Shown one piece after another: positions 43,135 to 52,826 of a stretch of DNA of 64,000 bases. Each line of letters starts with the position of its first letter. Position 1 is the first letter of the stretch. This stretch comes from Acidimicrobiia bacterium. GTDB taxonomy: Bacteria > Acidobacteriota > Terriglobia > Bryobacterales > Bryobacteraceae. The DNA is taken from the NCBI GenBank assembly GCA_016871315.1, contig VFZE01000020.1, forward strand, positions 1 to 64,000, read 5' to 3'. The notes under the pieces were generated by a model, which made no database searches, was not told where the DNA came from, and was given only the letters and a program-made list of their open reading frames with translations. The position numbers and the translations under genes were made by a program.

Positions 43135-43968
43135 TTAACTGGAGATGTAAACCTGGAACCGGCCGGCGCCTTGATACCCCATCCGCCGGTACAAGGGAAT
43201 TCCCGCCGGGGTCGACTGCAGAATCGACCTGCTGATTCCCGCCGCATTGCTCGCATGCTGAAGGCCGTGCCGCGTGATTGCCTCTCCGATCCCCCGGCCC
43301 CGGTACCGTGCCAGAGTGCCTACCGAGTAGACACCCACCGCCTCCGCCGTGGTGCACGTCGCCATCGTCGCCACCGGCTGTGAGCCAATATAGGCCACCC
43401 ATGCCTTGTACTGGCCTGCCCAAAACTCAGCCGAGCCGTAGATCCGGCGCGCGATGTCGGAGGGCACCGAGAAGACTCTGAGAATCACCGAACAAAAATC
43501 CGCCCGCGCTGGCGCATCGCTCACGGGCCGGAATTCCAGCTTCTCCTTCAGACCGCGTTCGGTCGGGCGAATCTCCGGAGCCACCATCCCCTGATGCTCC
43601 GCGATCAGCCGCAGCCCTACGCGCGCAGCGGAGGCGCGCGCAAGAGGCAGCGATGCGCGCGGCAACATCTCCTCCGATAGCCACAGGCTCCAGCCAAGTC
43701 TGCGAGCCTTGTAATGCGCCGCCGCTTCCCACAAAAGCTCTCGCCATTCCTCGCTGCTGCCCTGGAACGGTTTCGCTAGCAGCACTGCATTGAAGACAGG
43801 GTAATCCACGCCCGAACTCACCAGCCGCAGGTCGTCCATCGAGACCACGTCCCCCGCCGGCGTTGCGGCTGCGTAGGACGACATTGCCTCCAGCAGATTC
43901 CCCGCCACCGTCTCCACCGCGGAGCGGTGGGTAAGCAGCAATTCAGACGCTTGCCCATGAGAAGGCAT
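43135..43968 (-). CDS. GNAT-family N-acetyltransferase
   Basis: 277 residues. The C-terminal half is a GNAT fold with the acetyl-CoA loop GTLARYRGRGIGEAI (R-G-x-G-I/A) and the final strands PLYRRMGYQGAGRFQVY. The N-terminal half (to about residue 125) has no motif I recognise but resembles two-domain GNATs. Substrate unknown. It lies 14 bases after the stop region of the upstream radical SAM gene on the same strand, so both could be one transcript. Confidence 0.8.
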   Translation of the reverse strand: MPSHGQASELLLTHRSAVETVAGNLLEAMSSYAAATPAGDVVSMDDLRLVSSGVDYPVFNAVLLAKPFQGSSEEWRELLWEAAAHYKARRLGWSLWLSEEMLPRASLPLARASAARVGLRLIAEHQGMVAPEIRPTERGLKEKLEFRPVSDAPARADFCSVILRVFSVPSDIARRIYGSAEFWAGQYKAWVAYIGSQPVATMATCTTAEAVGVYSVGTLARYRGRGIGEAITRHGLQHASNAAGISRSILQSTPAGIPLYRRMGYQGAGRFQVYISS

Positions 43969-43982
43969 CGCGCTCGATTAGA

Positions 43983-45602
43983 TCAGAGCCGCCGGTCCGC
44001 GTCAATGCACGCGTGAATATTCACCAGCGCGCTGGGGAATTCGTTCTGGTGGATTGGCGAACTGTCCACCGCTACTCGCACGGGTACGCTGGAGCGCCGG
44101 AACCGTAGGTAGATCCCCACTCCCAGCCGCACCAGAAGCTTCGTAACCAAGCCGTACCGCGTGCGGTTCTCCGCGTCCGCCGACATGCCGTTGCCGCCAT
44201 ACACGCGCCGGAAAGCTATGCACGCCACCAAATACACAACCTTGCCCGCCCACGGCCAACGGCTTGCCGGCGGCTGCCGCAGCCGCCGAAGCGTCTCGCG
44301 AATCGAATAGTACACGCTCCAGCACTTCAGGTTCTCCCGAAGCCATTCGTCTCTCTCCAGGTGCGGATGTTTCACGATGTCCACCGCATGCCGGGGGTTC
44401 AGCCAGAAACGGTCCGCCAGCAGCTCCACTCGGTGCTTTGGCTTGTATCCAGGCTCCTGCCGCCGCTCTGCATCTTGAACCATTTCACGGTGGTCAACTG
44501 TCCCCGGGTACGGCGCGTAGAACGTGAACTGTGCCAGTAAGGCGCCCGACGAACAGGCGAACTCACGCATCGTGCGCAGTGTATCCAGCGTGTCCGTCTC
44601 CAACCCGCAAATGATCGACGACAGGACCAGGATGCCCCGGTCCTGAATGCGCCTTATCGTTTCCACCATCCGCTCGCCCGATGGATTCCAGCTCTTTCTC
44701 GCCGATGCAAGACCCTCATCGGAGAACGATTCCACGCCGATCAGCGCCGCCCGAAGCCGCATCTTTTCATGCACGGCATCAAGATACTCTTCATCGGAGG
44801 CCACCTCGGAAGTGATCTGCGTTATCCCAAAAAGATCCGGCGGCGTGTGCATCGAGTAGTGTGCAAAGAACCGCAGCCTCTCCTCGCGAACTTGCTCCAG
44901 TTGCTTGCGGATCTGCCGACTCGGCTCGCGCCGGATACGGCCGATCGTCGCCGGTCCGAAATTGTCGTCCGCAAAGGCGATGTAGCGGAAGCCCATCTGG
45001 TATAGCTGATTCGCTTCTTGAATGATCTGATCCGCGTGCCGCATTCGCGGCGTGCGCCCGTCGGTCACCCACACCGAGCAGAAGCTGCAGTTCTCCGGAC
45101 AACCAGCCACGGTCTGCACCGTTGGAAACAGGTAACGCGCCGGATCAAGAAGCTCCCACCGCGCCGGCGCCATCATCTCCCCGGGAACCCGTCCCCCATC
45201 GTAACGGGGCCGCAGCCGGCCGCTCACGGCATCCTCCACCACCGCCCGGAAGATGACATCCGCGTTGCCGGTCACCACCGCATTAGCGCCCATCTCCAAA
45301 GGCTCCTCCGGAAAAATCGTCGCGTGCACACCGCCGGCGATCACGATAGCTCCTCGTTCCCTGGCCTGCCTCATCACGCGATAAGCAGACCGGCACCCCC
45401 CGCTCGTGACGCCCACCGCCACAATGTCGCCCTTCTCAACAAGATGCGGTTGGAATCCCTCCAGCGCCTCGTCCACGATCACCGGACGCCCGGTCAGCTC
45501 TTCCGGACAAACCTGCGCAAGCACATACAGCCACCGTGGAGTGAAAAAACTGAAACCGGGCGTAGCAATCGACGGATTGACCAGAAACAGCTGTTGCATC
45601 AT
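43983..45602 (-). CDS. B12-binding radical SAM protein
   Basis: 539 residues from the ATG at 45602; upstream in-frame codons only shadow the divergent kinase gene. The N-terminal cobalamin-binding Rossmann-like domain (LFLVNPSIATPGFSFFTPRWL, then VAVGVTSGGC and VIAGGVHATIFPEEPL) precedes the radical SAM domain, whose C-x3-C-x2-C cluster site is CPENCSFCSVW near residue 195. The C-terminal domain is like DUF4070-containing relatives. Such enzymes methylate or rearrange unactivated carbons in hopanoids, bacteriochlorophylls and antibiotics; the substrate is not evident. It is divergent from the large kinase gene. Confidence 0.85.
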   Translation of the reverse strand: MMQQLFLVNPSIATPGFSFFTPRWLYVLAQVCPEELTGRPVIVDEALEGFQPHLVEKGDIVAVGVTSGGCRSAYRVMRQARERGAIVIAGGVHATIFPEEPLEMGANAVVTGNADVIFRAVVEDAVSGRLRPRYDGGRVPGEMMAPARWELLDPARYLFPTVQTVAGCPENCSFCSVWVTDGRTPRMRHADQIIQEANQLYQMGFRYIAFADDNFGPATIGRIRREPSRQIRKQLEQVREERLRFFAHYSMHTPPDLFGITQITSEVASDEEYLDAVHEKMRLRAALIGVESFSDEGLASARKSWNPSGERMVETIRRIQDRGILVLSSIICGLETDTLDTLRTMREFACSSGALLAQFTFYAPYPGTVDHREMVQDAERRQEPGYKPKHRVELLADRFWLNPRHAVDIVKHPHLERDEWLRENLKCWSVYYSIRETLRRLRQPPASRWPWAGKVVYLVACIAFRRVYGGNGMSADAENRTRYGLVTKLLVRLGVGIYLRFRRSSVPVRVAVDSSPIHQNEFPSALVNIHACIDADRRL

Positions 45603-45645
45603 AATCACTAACGAACGGGATGCGTCGTTTCCTTCTGTCTCCGAC

Positions 45646-45671
45646 AGATTACCCTGTTTTGGAGGTAATCT
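45646..45671. promoter_or_regulatory. Eight-base inverted repeat between radical SAM and kinase genes
   Basis: AGATTACC-CTGTTTTGGA-GGTAATCT: perfect eight-base arms with a ten-base centre, in the divergent 127-base spacer. Its left arm plus one base reads GATTACCC, also found at the inverted repeat upstream of asnB. A second small stem (GCGG-cgatact-CCGC) follows near 45690. It could be an operator controlling one or both genes; no regulator is linked. Confidence 0.45.
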
Positions 45672-45729
45672 CAAATTTCCGGCAGGGAAGCGGCGATACT
45701 CCGCGTTCTTAGCTAGTGGAGGTTGCCCC

Positions 45730-48700
45730 ATGCCCATCGGTGAGAACGGCAAGAACAAGGGGCGAAGAGATTCGGACCTGGATGAGACGATCAGCATGGC
45801 GAGTCTCAGGCCCGTTCCCGAAACCGGTTTCTCCGCTGGCCGGTACCAGGTAATCCGCGAGCTGGGTGAAGGCGGCCAAAAGTCCGTCTTCCTGGCACGC
45901 GACACGCGCCTGGAACGCGATGTAGTGATCTCTGTTTTGCGCAAGGCCCTTGGCGAAGAACCCGCGCGGCGCCTGCTCCGAGAAGCCAGGGCCATGGCCC
46001 GCCTCGGCGAGCATCCGAACCTGGTCACCGTCTACGACCTCGGAGAGGAACAAGGCCATCCCTACATCGTCACCCAGCATGTCGACGGCGGCTCCCTGAA
46101 GGAGCTAATGAAAAGCACCGGGGAGGGACTTCCCCTGGACAGAGTGGTCGAACTCAGCCATCAAGTCAGCGCTGCGCTCGACCATGCCCATCGCCACGGT
46201 GTTATTCACCGTGACGTGAAGCCTTCCAATATCTGGCTCACTCGCGATGGCGTGGCGAAGCTCGGTGATTTCGGCTTGGCCCTCACTTTGGAATCCTCCC
46301 GCCTCACTATGGAGGGTACCGTCGTCGGCACCGCGATCTACCTTTCACCCGAACAGGCACAAGGCCTGCCTGCCGATTCTCGAACCGATCTCTACTCCCT
46401 CGGCGTCGTACTGTACGAGATGGTAACCGGCCGCCCTCCTTTTCAAGGAGATCACCTCGCGGGAATCCTTTGGCAGCACATTCACGTCGATCCGGTAGCG
46501 CCTTCTTGGCACAATCCCGGCATTCCCGAGAAACTGGAAACGCTGATTCTCGATCTGCTCGCCAAGCAGCCTGCTACCCGCCATCAGAGTGCTTCCGATG
46601 TGCTCGCGGCCCTGCGCGAGGTCAAGTCCCCGGCGGCGGCGCCTGGCGTTTCGAAAGCGCGCACACGCCGTGGTCCTTCGCTTTCTCGCCTCGCCAGCGG
46701 GGTGTTCGTCGGCCGCGATCGTCATACTCTCCAGCTCACCACCGCTTTCGAGAATGCCTGCCGGGGGCAGGGCCGTATGGTCCTGTTGGCTGGGGAAGCC
46801 GGCAGCGGCAAGACTCGTATGGCCGAACAACTTGCCACCACCGCCCGCATGCGTCGCGCTTGCGTCGTGGTTGGCCAGTGCTATGAAGGCCAAGGCTCAC
46901 CCGCCTTCTGGCCTTGGGTGCAGGTCATCCGTACTTATGCCGAGATCAAACCCGATGAGGCGCTGAGCCGCGCACTGGGCTCCGGCGCAGCCGCCGTCAA
47001 GGAGCTCGTGACCGAGATCGGCGCCAGGGTTCCCCATATGGAGACGTTGCCCTCTTTGGAGCCCGAGCAAGCCAGGTTCCGCCTGTTTGAGAGCACCACA
47101 AACTTCTTGAAGAACGCTTCCAGAGAACAGCCGCTTGTGGTTGTTCTCGATGACTTGCATTGGGCCGACCCGCCCTCCTTGCGGCTGCTCGAGTTTCTCG
47201 CCCGCGATATCGCCGGCGAGCGCATCTTGGTCATCGGTACCTACCGGGATGCCGACCTGCTTGGCGACCACCCCCTTCGCAGAGCCCTTGCGGAGCTGAA
47301 CCGGCAGGGCAGTTGCGAACTGCTCGCCATGGAACCTTTAACCGATGTTGACGTCGGCAGGTACATCGAACTGTCCACCGGCCTGACGCCGGCCGGATCT
47401 TTGCGGAAAGCCGTATTTGAACGAACCGAAGGCAATCCATTTTTTGTCCAGCAGGTCGTCAAACTCCTCGTTTCGGAGGGCCGGCTGGAGAATATGAAAG
47501 AGGACTCCTCCCTGCCGATGCGCATTCCCCAGGGCGTTCGTGAAGCCATTCTCCGGCAGCTGGAGCGTCTGCCCGCCGATTGCAATCGCATGCTGAGCAT
47601 CGCGGCGCTTGCGGGACGTGAGTTCCGGTTTGAAGCCGTCGAACCGCTTTGCGGCCTGCGCGGCGAAAGGCTCTTCGACATGCTCGACGCCGCCATGGCT
47701 GCCGGCGTACTCACCCATGGCAAGGGCGGCATGGGCACCTATCGCTTCCACCACGCCCTGTTCCGCGAGACTTTGTACGAAGAGATCGGCAGCCATCGCC
47801 GCGCCTATCTTCACGCTCAAATGGGGACTGTGTTGGAGAATATGTATGGCCAGGAAGCGGAAGCGCATCTTGCCGAGCTCGCCCATCATTATCTGCAGGC
47901 CGCCCCGCTCGGAGATCCCGCCAAGGCGATGGATCTGTCGATGCGCGCCGCTGAGCGTGCTTCCCGCCTGCTCGCCTATGAAGACGCCGCTTCCCACTAT
48001 GAACGCGCTTTGGAGACCATGCGGCTCCCCGGCGCCGCCTCAATAAAACATGAAGAAGGACCGTTGTTGCTGTCCATGGCCGAGGCAAACAAGCGCGCCG
48101 GAAGGCCCGACCGCTGCCGCCAGGCATCCCTGCAGGCCGCCGCCCTCGCCAGAACCACGGCTTCCTCGGAACTCCTCGCCAAGGCCGCCCTCTGCATCGG
48201 TTCCACCCTTATGGGTGCTCTCGGCCGCACGGACCAGGAGCAGGTGGAACTGCTCGAGGAGGCATTGCGCGCTTTCCCGCCGCAAGATAGCGTTCTGCGT
48301 TGCCGCCTCCTGGCTCAGCTTTCCTCCGCCTTGTACTATTTCACTGACCGCAGGCTTTCCCTCAGTCTGGAGGCGCTCGAAATGGCGCGCAGGCTTGGCG
48401 ATCCCGCCGCGCTTCTGCACGCCCTCTATTACCGCCACGTCGCGATGATGCTCGCCGAAAACATCGAGGAACGCAATCAGGTTGCCCGTGAGCTCTTCTC
48501 CCTCGCCTCACAGCTTGGAAACAAAGAACTCCTGCTGCGGGCCCATTACCGGTTCATCATCGATTTCATGGAGTCGGGCGACATGGAATCGCTCGACAGG
48601 GAAATCGAAAACTACCGCCTCCTGGCAGAAGAGCTTCGCCAGCCCGTCTACCTGTGGATGGCTCGCTTCTTCCGCGGATCGCGCCTGCTTCTCTCTGGCC

Positions 48701-49443
48701 GGTTCGCCGAATGCGAGCTGCTCGGCCGCGAGGCCCTGGAATTGGGCCGCCGCGTCGGCGATCCCACCGCTCCTTTATTCGTCGGTGTGCAGGCGATTAT
48801 CCTGCGCATCGAGACAGGAAATGCCGCTCAGCACCTCGAACCGCTGTTGCGGCAAATCGAGATGTATCCCATGATTCCCGGTAACCGCGCCACCCTCGCC
48901 TACTTGTATTGCCACCTCAACCGGGAGGAAGAAGCAAGAGCCGAGCTCGACAGGATAGCTGCCAAGGATTTTACCGACTTGTTCCGCGATGGAAGTTTTA
49001 TTGTCGTGTTATCCAGTCTCGGCTATGTGTGCCGCCACCTGGCCGATGCCCGCCGCGCGCGGCTCGTCTATCCCATGCTGCTTCCCTATGCCGGCCGGAA
49101 CATCATGAGTGGCAACTCCGGTGTGGGCATCGGCTCGGTGGAACGTCCCCTCGCCCTCCTGGCAGCCACCATGAAGCAATGGGACCTCGCCACTGTGCAT
49201 TTCGAGCAGGCCATCGATTCCAACTCCCGCATGGGCGCCAAACCGTTCCTCGCCGCCACTCAATTGGAGTACGCCACAATGCTGCTCGACCGGGGCCACC
49301 AGGATGACCGCCCCAAGGCCCGCCAGTTGCTCTTGAGCGCTCTTGCCGTCACCGTGGAATTGGGCATGAAGTCAGTTGAGGCCCAAGCGCGCCGCGAAGT
49401 CGAACGCCTTGACGGCACCTTGGCCCGCTCCGCCTCCGTCTGA
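45730..49443 (+). CDS. Serine/threonine kinase with relocated catalytic lysine, fused to AAA ATPase and TPR-like region
   Basis: 1237 residues from the ATG at 45730, with GGAGG seven bases before; a longer open frame overlaps the divergent gene. Residues 39-300 form the kinase: glycine loop GEGGQKSVF, HRDVKPSN (D162) and DFG (D180), with alphaC Glu E85. The usual beta3 Lys position (VALK) reads V-V-I-S68. A lysine, K51, lies 17 residues earlier in the glycine loop, the same offset as K233 and C250 in human WNK1. Residues 327-650 form an AAA16-type ATPase with Walker A GEAGSGKT (355-362) and Walker B LVVVLDDLHWAD. The rest is helical repeats. A cytoplasmic signalling switch; partners unknown. 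Confidence 0.88.
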   Translation: MPIGENGKNKGRRDSDLDETISMASLRPVPETGFSAGRYQVIRELGEGGQKSVFLARDTRLERDVVISVLRKALGEEPARRLLREARAMARLGEHPNLVTVYDLGEEQGHPYIVTQHVDGGSLKELMKSTGEGLPLDRVVELSHQVSAALDHAHRHGVIHRDVKPSNIWLTRDGVAKLGDFGLALTLESSRLTMEGTVVGTAIYLSPEQAQGLPADSRTDLYSLGVVLYEMVTGRPPFQGDHLAGILWQHIHVDPVAPSWHNPGIPEKLETLILDLLAKQPATRHQSASDVLAALREVKSPAAAPGVSKARTRRGPSLSRLASGVFVGRDRHTLQLTTAFENACRGQGRMVLLAGEAGSGKTRMAEQLATTARMRRACVVVGQCYEGQGSPAFWPWVQVIRTYAEIKPDEALSRALGSGAAAVKELVTEIGARVPHMETLPSLEPEQARFRLFESTTNFLKNASREQPLVVVLDDLHWADPPSLRLLEFLARDIAGERILVIGTYRDADLLGDHPLRRALAELNRQGSCELLAMEPLTDVDVGRYIELSTGLTPAGSLRKAVFERTEGNPFFVQQVVKLLVSEGRLENMKEDSSLPMRIPQGVREAILRQLERLPADCNRMLSIAALAGREFRFEAVEPLCGLRGERLFDMLDAAMAAGVLTHGKGGMGTYRFHHALFRETLYEEIGSHRRAYLHAQMGTVLENMYGQEAEAHLAELAHHYLQAAPLGDPAKAMDLSMRAAERASRLLAYEDAASHYERALETMRLPGAASIKHEEGPLLLSMAEANKRAGRPDRCRQASLQAAALARTTASSELLAKAALCIGSTLMGALGRTDQEQVELLEEALRAFPPQDSVLRCRLLAQLSSALYYFTDRRLSLSLEALEMARRLGDPAALLHALYYRHVAMMLAENIEERNQVARELFSLASQLGNKELLLRAHYRFIIDFMESGDMESLDREIENYRLLAEELRQPVYLWMARFFRGSRLLLSGRFAECELLGREALELGRRVGDPTAPLFVGVQAIILRIETGNAAQHLEPLLRQIEMYPMIPGNRATLAYLYCHLNREEEARAELDRIAAKDFTDLFRDGSFIVVLSSLGYVCRHLADARRARLVYPMLLPYAGRNIMSGNSGVGIGSVERPLALLAATMKQWDLATVHFEQAIDSNSRMGAKPFLAATQLEYATMLLDRGHQDDRPKARQLLLSALAVTVELGMKSVEAQARREVERLDGTLARSASV

Positions 49444-49446
49444 TCC

Positions 49447-51870
49447 CTACAACAAACTCAGCGGATCCACGTCAATGGCTAGCGCCGTCGCCGGCCACTT
49501 CTTCTCCACCGTTCGCTTCCTCAACTCGTGTAGCGTTTCATTCAGCCGCTGCCGCGATATCGCCTTGATTAATAGCTGGTAGCGGAACTCCTGCTTGATC
49601 CGCGGCACCGGCGCCGCAGCCGGGCCCAGCGTCTTCAGCCCCTCCGGTGGCGGCGTCAGCCAACTTGTTATCTCCGAGCTCATCCGCAAAGCCTCTTCTT
49701 GGGACTTGCTCCGGATCAGCAGATTCGCCAGCGCGCTGAAGGGCGGATACCTCATCGTCCGCCGGAACTGTAGCTCTTTCTCCAGAAACGCGCCGTAGTC
49801 CTGCGCCGCCGCCGCACGAATCGCATAGTGATCAGGATTCACCGTTTGAATTAACACCACGCCCGGTATCTCCCCTCGCCCGGCACGCCCGGCCGCTTGC
49901 GTAAGAAGCTGGAATGTCCGTTCGGCCGCCCGGAAGTCGGGAAGCCCCAGCCCGATGTCGGCGTTCACCACGCCCACCAGCGTCACGTTCGGGATGTCGT
50001 GCCCCTTGGCGATCATTTGCGTGCCCACCAGAATGTCGTAGCTGCCCTCGCGGAATCCATGCAGAATGTTCTCCAGTTGCCGCCGCCCTGTCACCGTGTC
50101 CCGGTCCAGCCGTATGATCCGCGCGCCCGGAAAGTCGCGGTGCAACTCATCCTCCAGCCGTTCGCTCCCCGAGCCGATGAATTGCACATGCTCGGAATCG
50201 CACTGCGGACACTTCTCCGGCACCCGTTCCGCATAGCCGCAGTAATGGCACAACATGCGGCGGTCCCGCCGGTGATAGGTCAGCGTCACCGCGCAGTCCC
50301 GGCATTGCAGCCTTTCCCCGCACGCACGACAGCACACAAAAGACGAAAAGCCCCGCCGGTTCAGCAGCAGCATCGTCTGCTCGCCCGATTCGATCCGCTC
50401 CTTCACCGCATCCACCAGCGCCCTCGAGAAATTGCTCTGTTTCCTCGTCTCCAGAAACTCCTGCCGCATGTCGATCAGATCCACTTCCGGCATCGGCCGC
50501 GACTCGATCCGTTCCGGTAGTTCCAGCAACGTGTACCTGCCTCGTTCCACGTTGTAGCTGGATTCCAGGCTCGGTGTTGCCGACCCCAGCACGGCCACCG
50601 CCCGCGCCGCGCGTGCACGCACGATCGCAACATCGCGCCCGTTATACCGCGGTGTCTCCTCCTGCTTGTAACTGCCGTCGTGCTCCTCATCCACGATCAC
50701 AAGCCCCAGATTCTGAACCGGCGCAAACACCCCGCTCCTCGTCCCCACCACCACTTGCGCGTCCCCGCGCCGGATCCGTCTCCACTGCTCCACTCTTTCC
50801 ATTCCCGAAAAAGCCGAATGCAGGATCGCCACACGGTCCCCGAAGCGGTGGAAAAACTGCCCGGCAACCGCCGGCGTCAACCCGATTTCCGGAACCAGCA
50901 ACAGGCAGTTCCGCCCAAGTTGCAACGTTGCCTCGATCAGCCGAAGGTAGACCTCCGTCTTGCCTGACCCCGTCACCCCCCGCAGCAGGAACGTCTCGAA
51001 CTCGCCCTTTTCCAAATTGCCACGGACCCTGTCGAAGGCCTTCTGCTGAGCCGCGTTCAGCCGGTGCGGTGGGCGCGGCGGCGCCGAGAGGATCGAAGGT
51101 GGTTCCGGTCGAAGCTGGATCAGCCCGCGACGTCCCAGGGACCGCGCCGCCGTCGATGCCTTCGGCAGCACCTCCTCCAGCGTCGCCAGGTTGTGCGATC
51201 CCGGATGCAATTCCAAATAGGAAAGCAGTTCCCGCTCGGATTTCGTTAGCTTTTCCCCGTCCGGACGTCTGGCGAATTCCGCTCGCAGCCGCGCCGCCGG
51301 CGCCCGCATCGGATCGCGCTCCGCGTGATCTTCCTCGATCGCCACCAACCCCTTTTTCTGCAGCCCGCGAAGAGCAGCGTCTGCTCCGGTCACTTTCTTC
51401 TTCAAGTAGCCTGCCGACAGCGGCCGCGCCTCCAGAAGCCGCAGCAACTCCACCGCCGGCTCCTCCGAAGAAGTGCTAAGCAGCAGCTGCCTTGCCGCGT
51501 CGCGCCCCCGATCTGTCAGCGTGTACACCTTGGTTCGCCGCGTCTCCCCCGCCAATGGCAGCATCGTCTTCAACACCTCGCCCAGCGGTGCGCAGTAGTA
51601 GGAAGAGATCCATTGCCCCAGCGAAAGCAGTCCCCCATCCAACACCGGATCTTCATCAATCAGCCGTAGCGCCTCCTTTGTGGCTACCTCCGGAGCCTCA
51701 TTGTGACAACGCATTGCCACCCCGATCAGCTTCCGGTGCCCGAATGGAACCACAACGCGGCACCCCGGCTGCACACGATGCCGCAGCGTCAACGGCAGCT
51801 GATAGGTGAAGCTCTGATCAAGCGGGATCGGAAGGCTCACGTCGCAGAACTGGGGATGTTGCTCCGGCAT
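49447..51870 (-). CDS. priA: Primosomal replication protein N' (PriA helicase)
   Basis: 807 residues. The N-terminal DNA-binding domain (VSLPIPLDQSFTYQLP) precedes the helicase core with Walker A GVTGSGKTEVYLR and DEEH in VDEEHDGSYKQEE. The zinc-binding insert is CCRACGERLQCRDC, then CHYCG and CPQC, giving eight cysteines. Motifs V and VI appear as GTQMIAKGHDIPNVTL and QAAGRAGRG. PriA restarts collapsed replication forks by loading DnaB. It stands alone between the kinase gene and a remnant gene. Confidence 0.96.
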   Translation of the reverse strand: MPEQHPQFCDVSLPIPLDQSFTYQLPLTLRHRVQPGCRVVVPFGHRKLIGVAMRCHNEAPEVATKEALRLIDEDPVLDGGLLSLGQWISSYYCAPLGEVLKTMLPLAGETRRTKVYTLTDRGRDAARQLLLSTSSEEPAVELLRLLEARPLSAGYLKKKVTGADAALRGLQKKGLVAIEEDHAERDPMRAPAARLRAEFARRPDGEKLTKSERELLSYLELHPGSHNLATLEEVLPKASTAARSLGRRGLIQLRPEPPSILSAPPRPPHRLNAAQQKAFDRVRGNLEKGEFETFLLRGVTGSGKTEVYLRLIEATLQLGRNCLLLVPEIGLTPAVAGQFFHRFGDRVAILHSAFSGMERVEQWRRIRRGDAQVVVGTRSGVFAPVQNLGLVIVDEEHDGSYKQEETPRYNGRDVAIVRARAARAVAVLGSATPSLESSYNVERGRYTLLELPERIESRPMPEVDLIDMRQEFLETRKQSNFSRALVDAVKERIESGEQTMLLLNRRGFSSFVCCRACGERLQCRDCAVTLTYHRRDRRMLCHYCGYAERVPEKCPQCDSEHVQFIGSGSERLEDELHRDFPGARIIRLDRDTVTGRRQLENILHGFREGSYDILVGTQMIAKGHDIPNVTLVGVVNADIGLGLPDFRAAERTFQLLTQAAGRAGRGEIPGVVLIQTVNPDHYAIRAAAAQDYGAFLEKELQFRRTMRYPPFSALANLLIRSKSQEEALRMSSEITSWLTPPPEGLKTLGPAAAPVPRIKQEFRYQLLIKAISRQRLNETLHELRKRTVEKKWPATALAIDVDPLSLL

Positions 51871-51937
51871 GCGGGCAGACTCTCATCTTAGCCGTCTTCA
51901 CCGTTCGATTGTCATAATGATTTTCAGTCCATCTTTT

Positions 51938-52381
51938 ATGGCCGACCCGCGGAAAAAGTTGCCCGACGCCGCACTCTGGGCCAGGCGTTTCCATAGCCGC
52001 CGTATCATCCATCGTCTGGAACTCGCCGCTCAACCCGATGCCGAACTCGTTTTGGACGGCTTTGACCCGATCCAGCTCTCCCCTGGGTTCCTGGCAATTC
52101 CCACTCCTGGCCACACCCGCGGCCACTGCGTTCTCCTCTACCAGGACGCTTACCTGTTTAGCGGCGATCACCTCTGGTGGAGCCGCGATCGGGATTCGCT
52201 CCACGCTTCCCGAAACGTTTGCTGGCACGATTGGTCCCAGCAGACCGCCTCCATCGCCCTTCTCCGCGACTACAACTTCGAGTGGCTCCTTCCAGGCCAC
52301 GGCCAAAGAATTCACCTCGACCGGACAAGTATGAGGAAACATTTGGACGACCTCAATCACCGAATGCGCGCCACGTCATAA
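51938..52381 (+). pseudogene. Metallo-beta-lactamase-fold hydrolase, N-terminally truncated
   Basis: About 148 residues encode only the second half of an MBL-fold protein: ALWARRFHSRRIIHRLEL, DPIQLSPGFLAIPTPGHTRGHC, LFSGDHLWW and LLPGHGQRIHL keep three of the five metal-ligand motifs. The first half, with the H-x-H-x-D-H motif that binds both zinc ions, is missing; the sequence upstream runs straight into the priA start. The ATG at 51938 has no ribosome site and is nominal. Probably a remnant, though a rewired protein cannot be excluded. Confidence 0.65.
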
Positions 52382-52420
52382 TTCCTGCAACTCCGCCACC
52401 CAATCCGGTTTAATAAATCC

Positions 52421-52825
52421 ATGACGCGTACCAGAACCATTGCAACAGCAGTGTTTTTCCTCCTCGCGGCCACCGCCGCGGCAGGGCAGTTTGACGGACA
52501 ATGGGCCGGCGATATGAAGATGCCCGCCGGCAAAAAAGCAGAGCAGGAAGCAAGGGTCATTCCCGTTTCCATGACCTTCACCGCCGATGGAGCCGTGCTC
52601 AAAGGCACCGTGAAGGACACCGCCGGCAAAAAGGCTCAACCCCTGGAAATCCAAAACGGCAAGATAGAGGGCGACAAGATCTACTTCCAGACCACGCAGA
52701 AGACCAAGAGGGGTGATCAGACCATCCGCTGGGAAGGCACCTTGCAAGGCGGCGAACTCAAGATGTCCCGCCAGGGCCGCGGCAGACGCAGTGGCACGGA
52801 GTTCACTCTGAAGCGAGTGAGTTAA
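52421..52825 (+). CDS. Small exported protein of unknown function
   Basis: 134 residues. Residues 1-22 are a signal peptide (TRTRTIATAVFFLLAATAAAG). The mature part is beta-rich and basic (FDGQWAGDMKMPAGKK, VSMTFTADGAVLKGTVKD, IRWEGTLQGGELKMSRQGRGRRSG), resembling small periplasmic lipocalin-like proteins common in Acidobacteria, but I do not recognise a named family. It is flanked by a remnant and by the convergent CoA-binding gene two bases after its end. Confidence 0.65.
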   Translation: MTRTRTIATAVFFLLAATAAAGQFDGQWAGDMKMPAGKKAEQEARVIPVSMTFTADGAVLKGTVKDTAGKKAQPLEIQNGKIEGDKIYFQTTQKTKRGDQTIRWEGTLQGGELKMSRQGRGRRSGTEFTLKRVS

Positions 52826-52826
52826 T

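Noticed and set aside
45406-45729. Longer N-terminus for the large kinase
   Set aside because: It overlaps the divergent radical SAM gene and ignores the strong GGAGG site before 45730.
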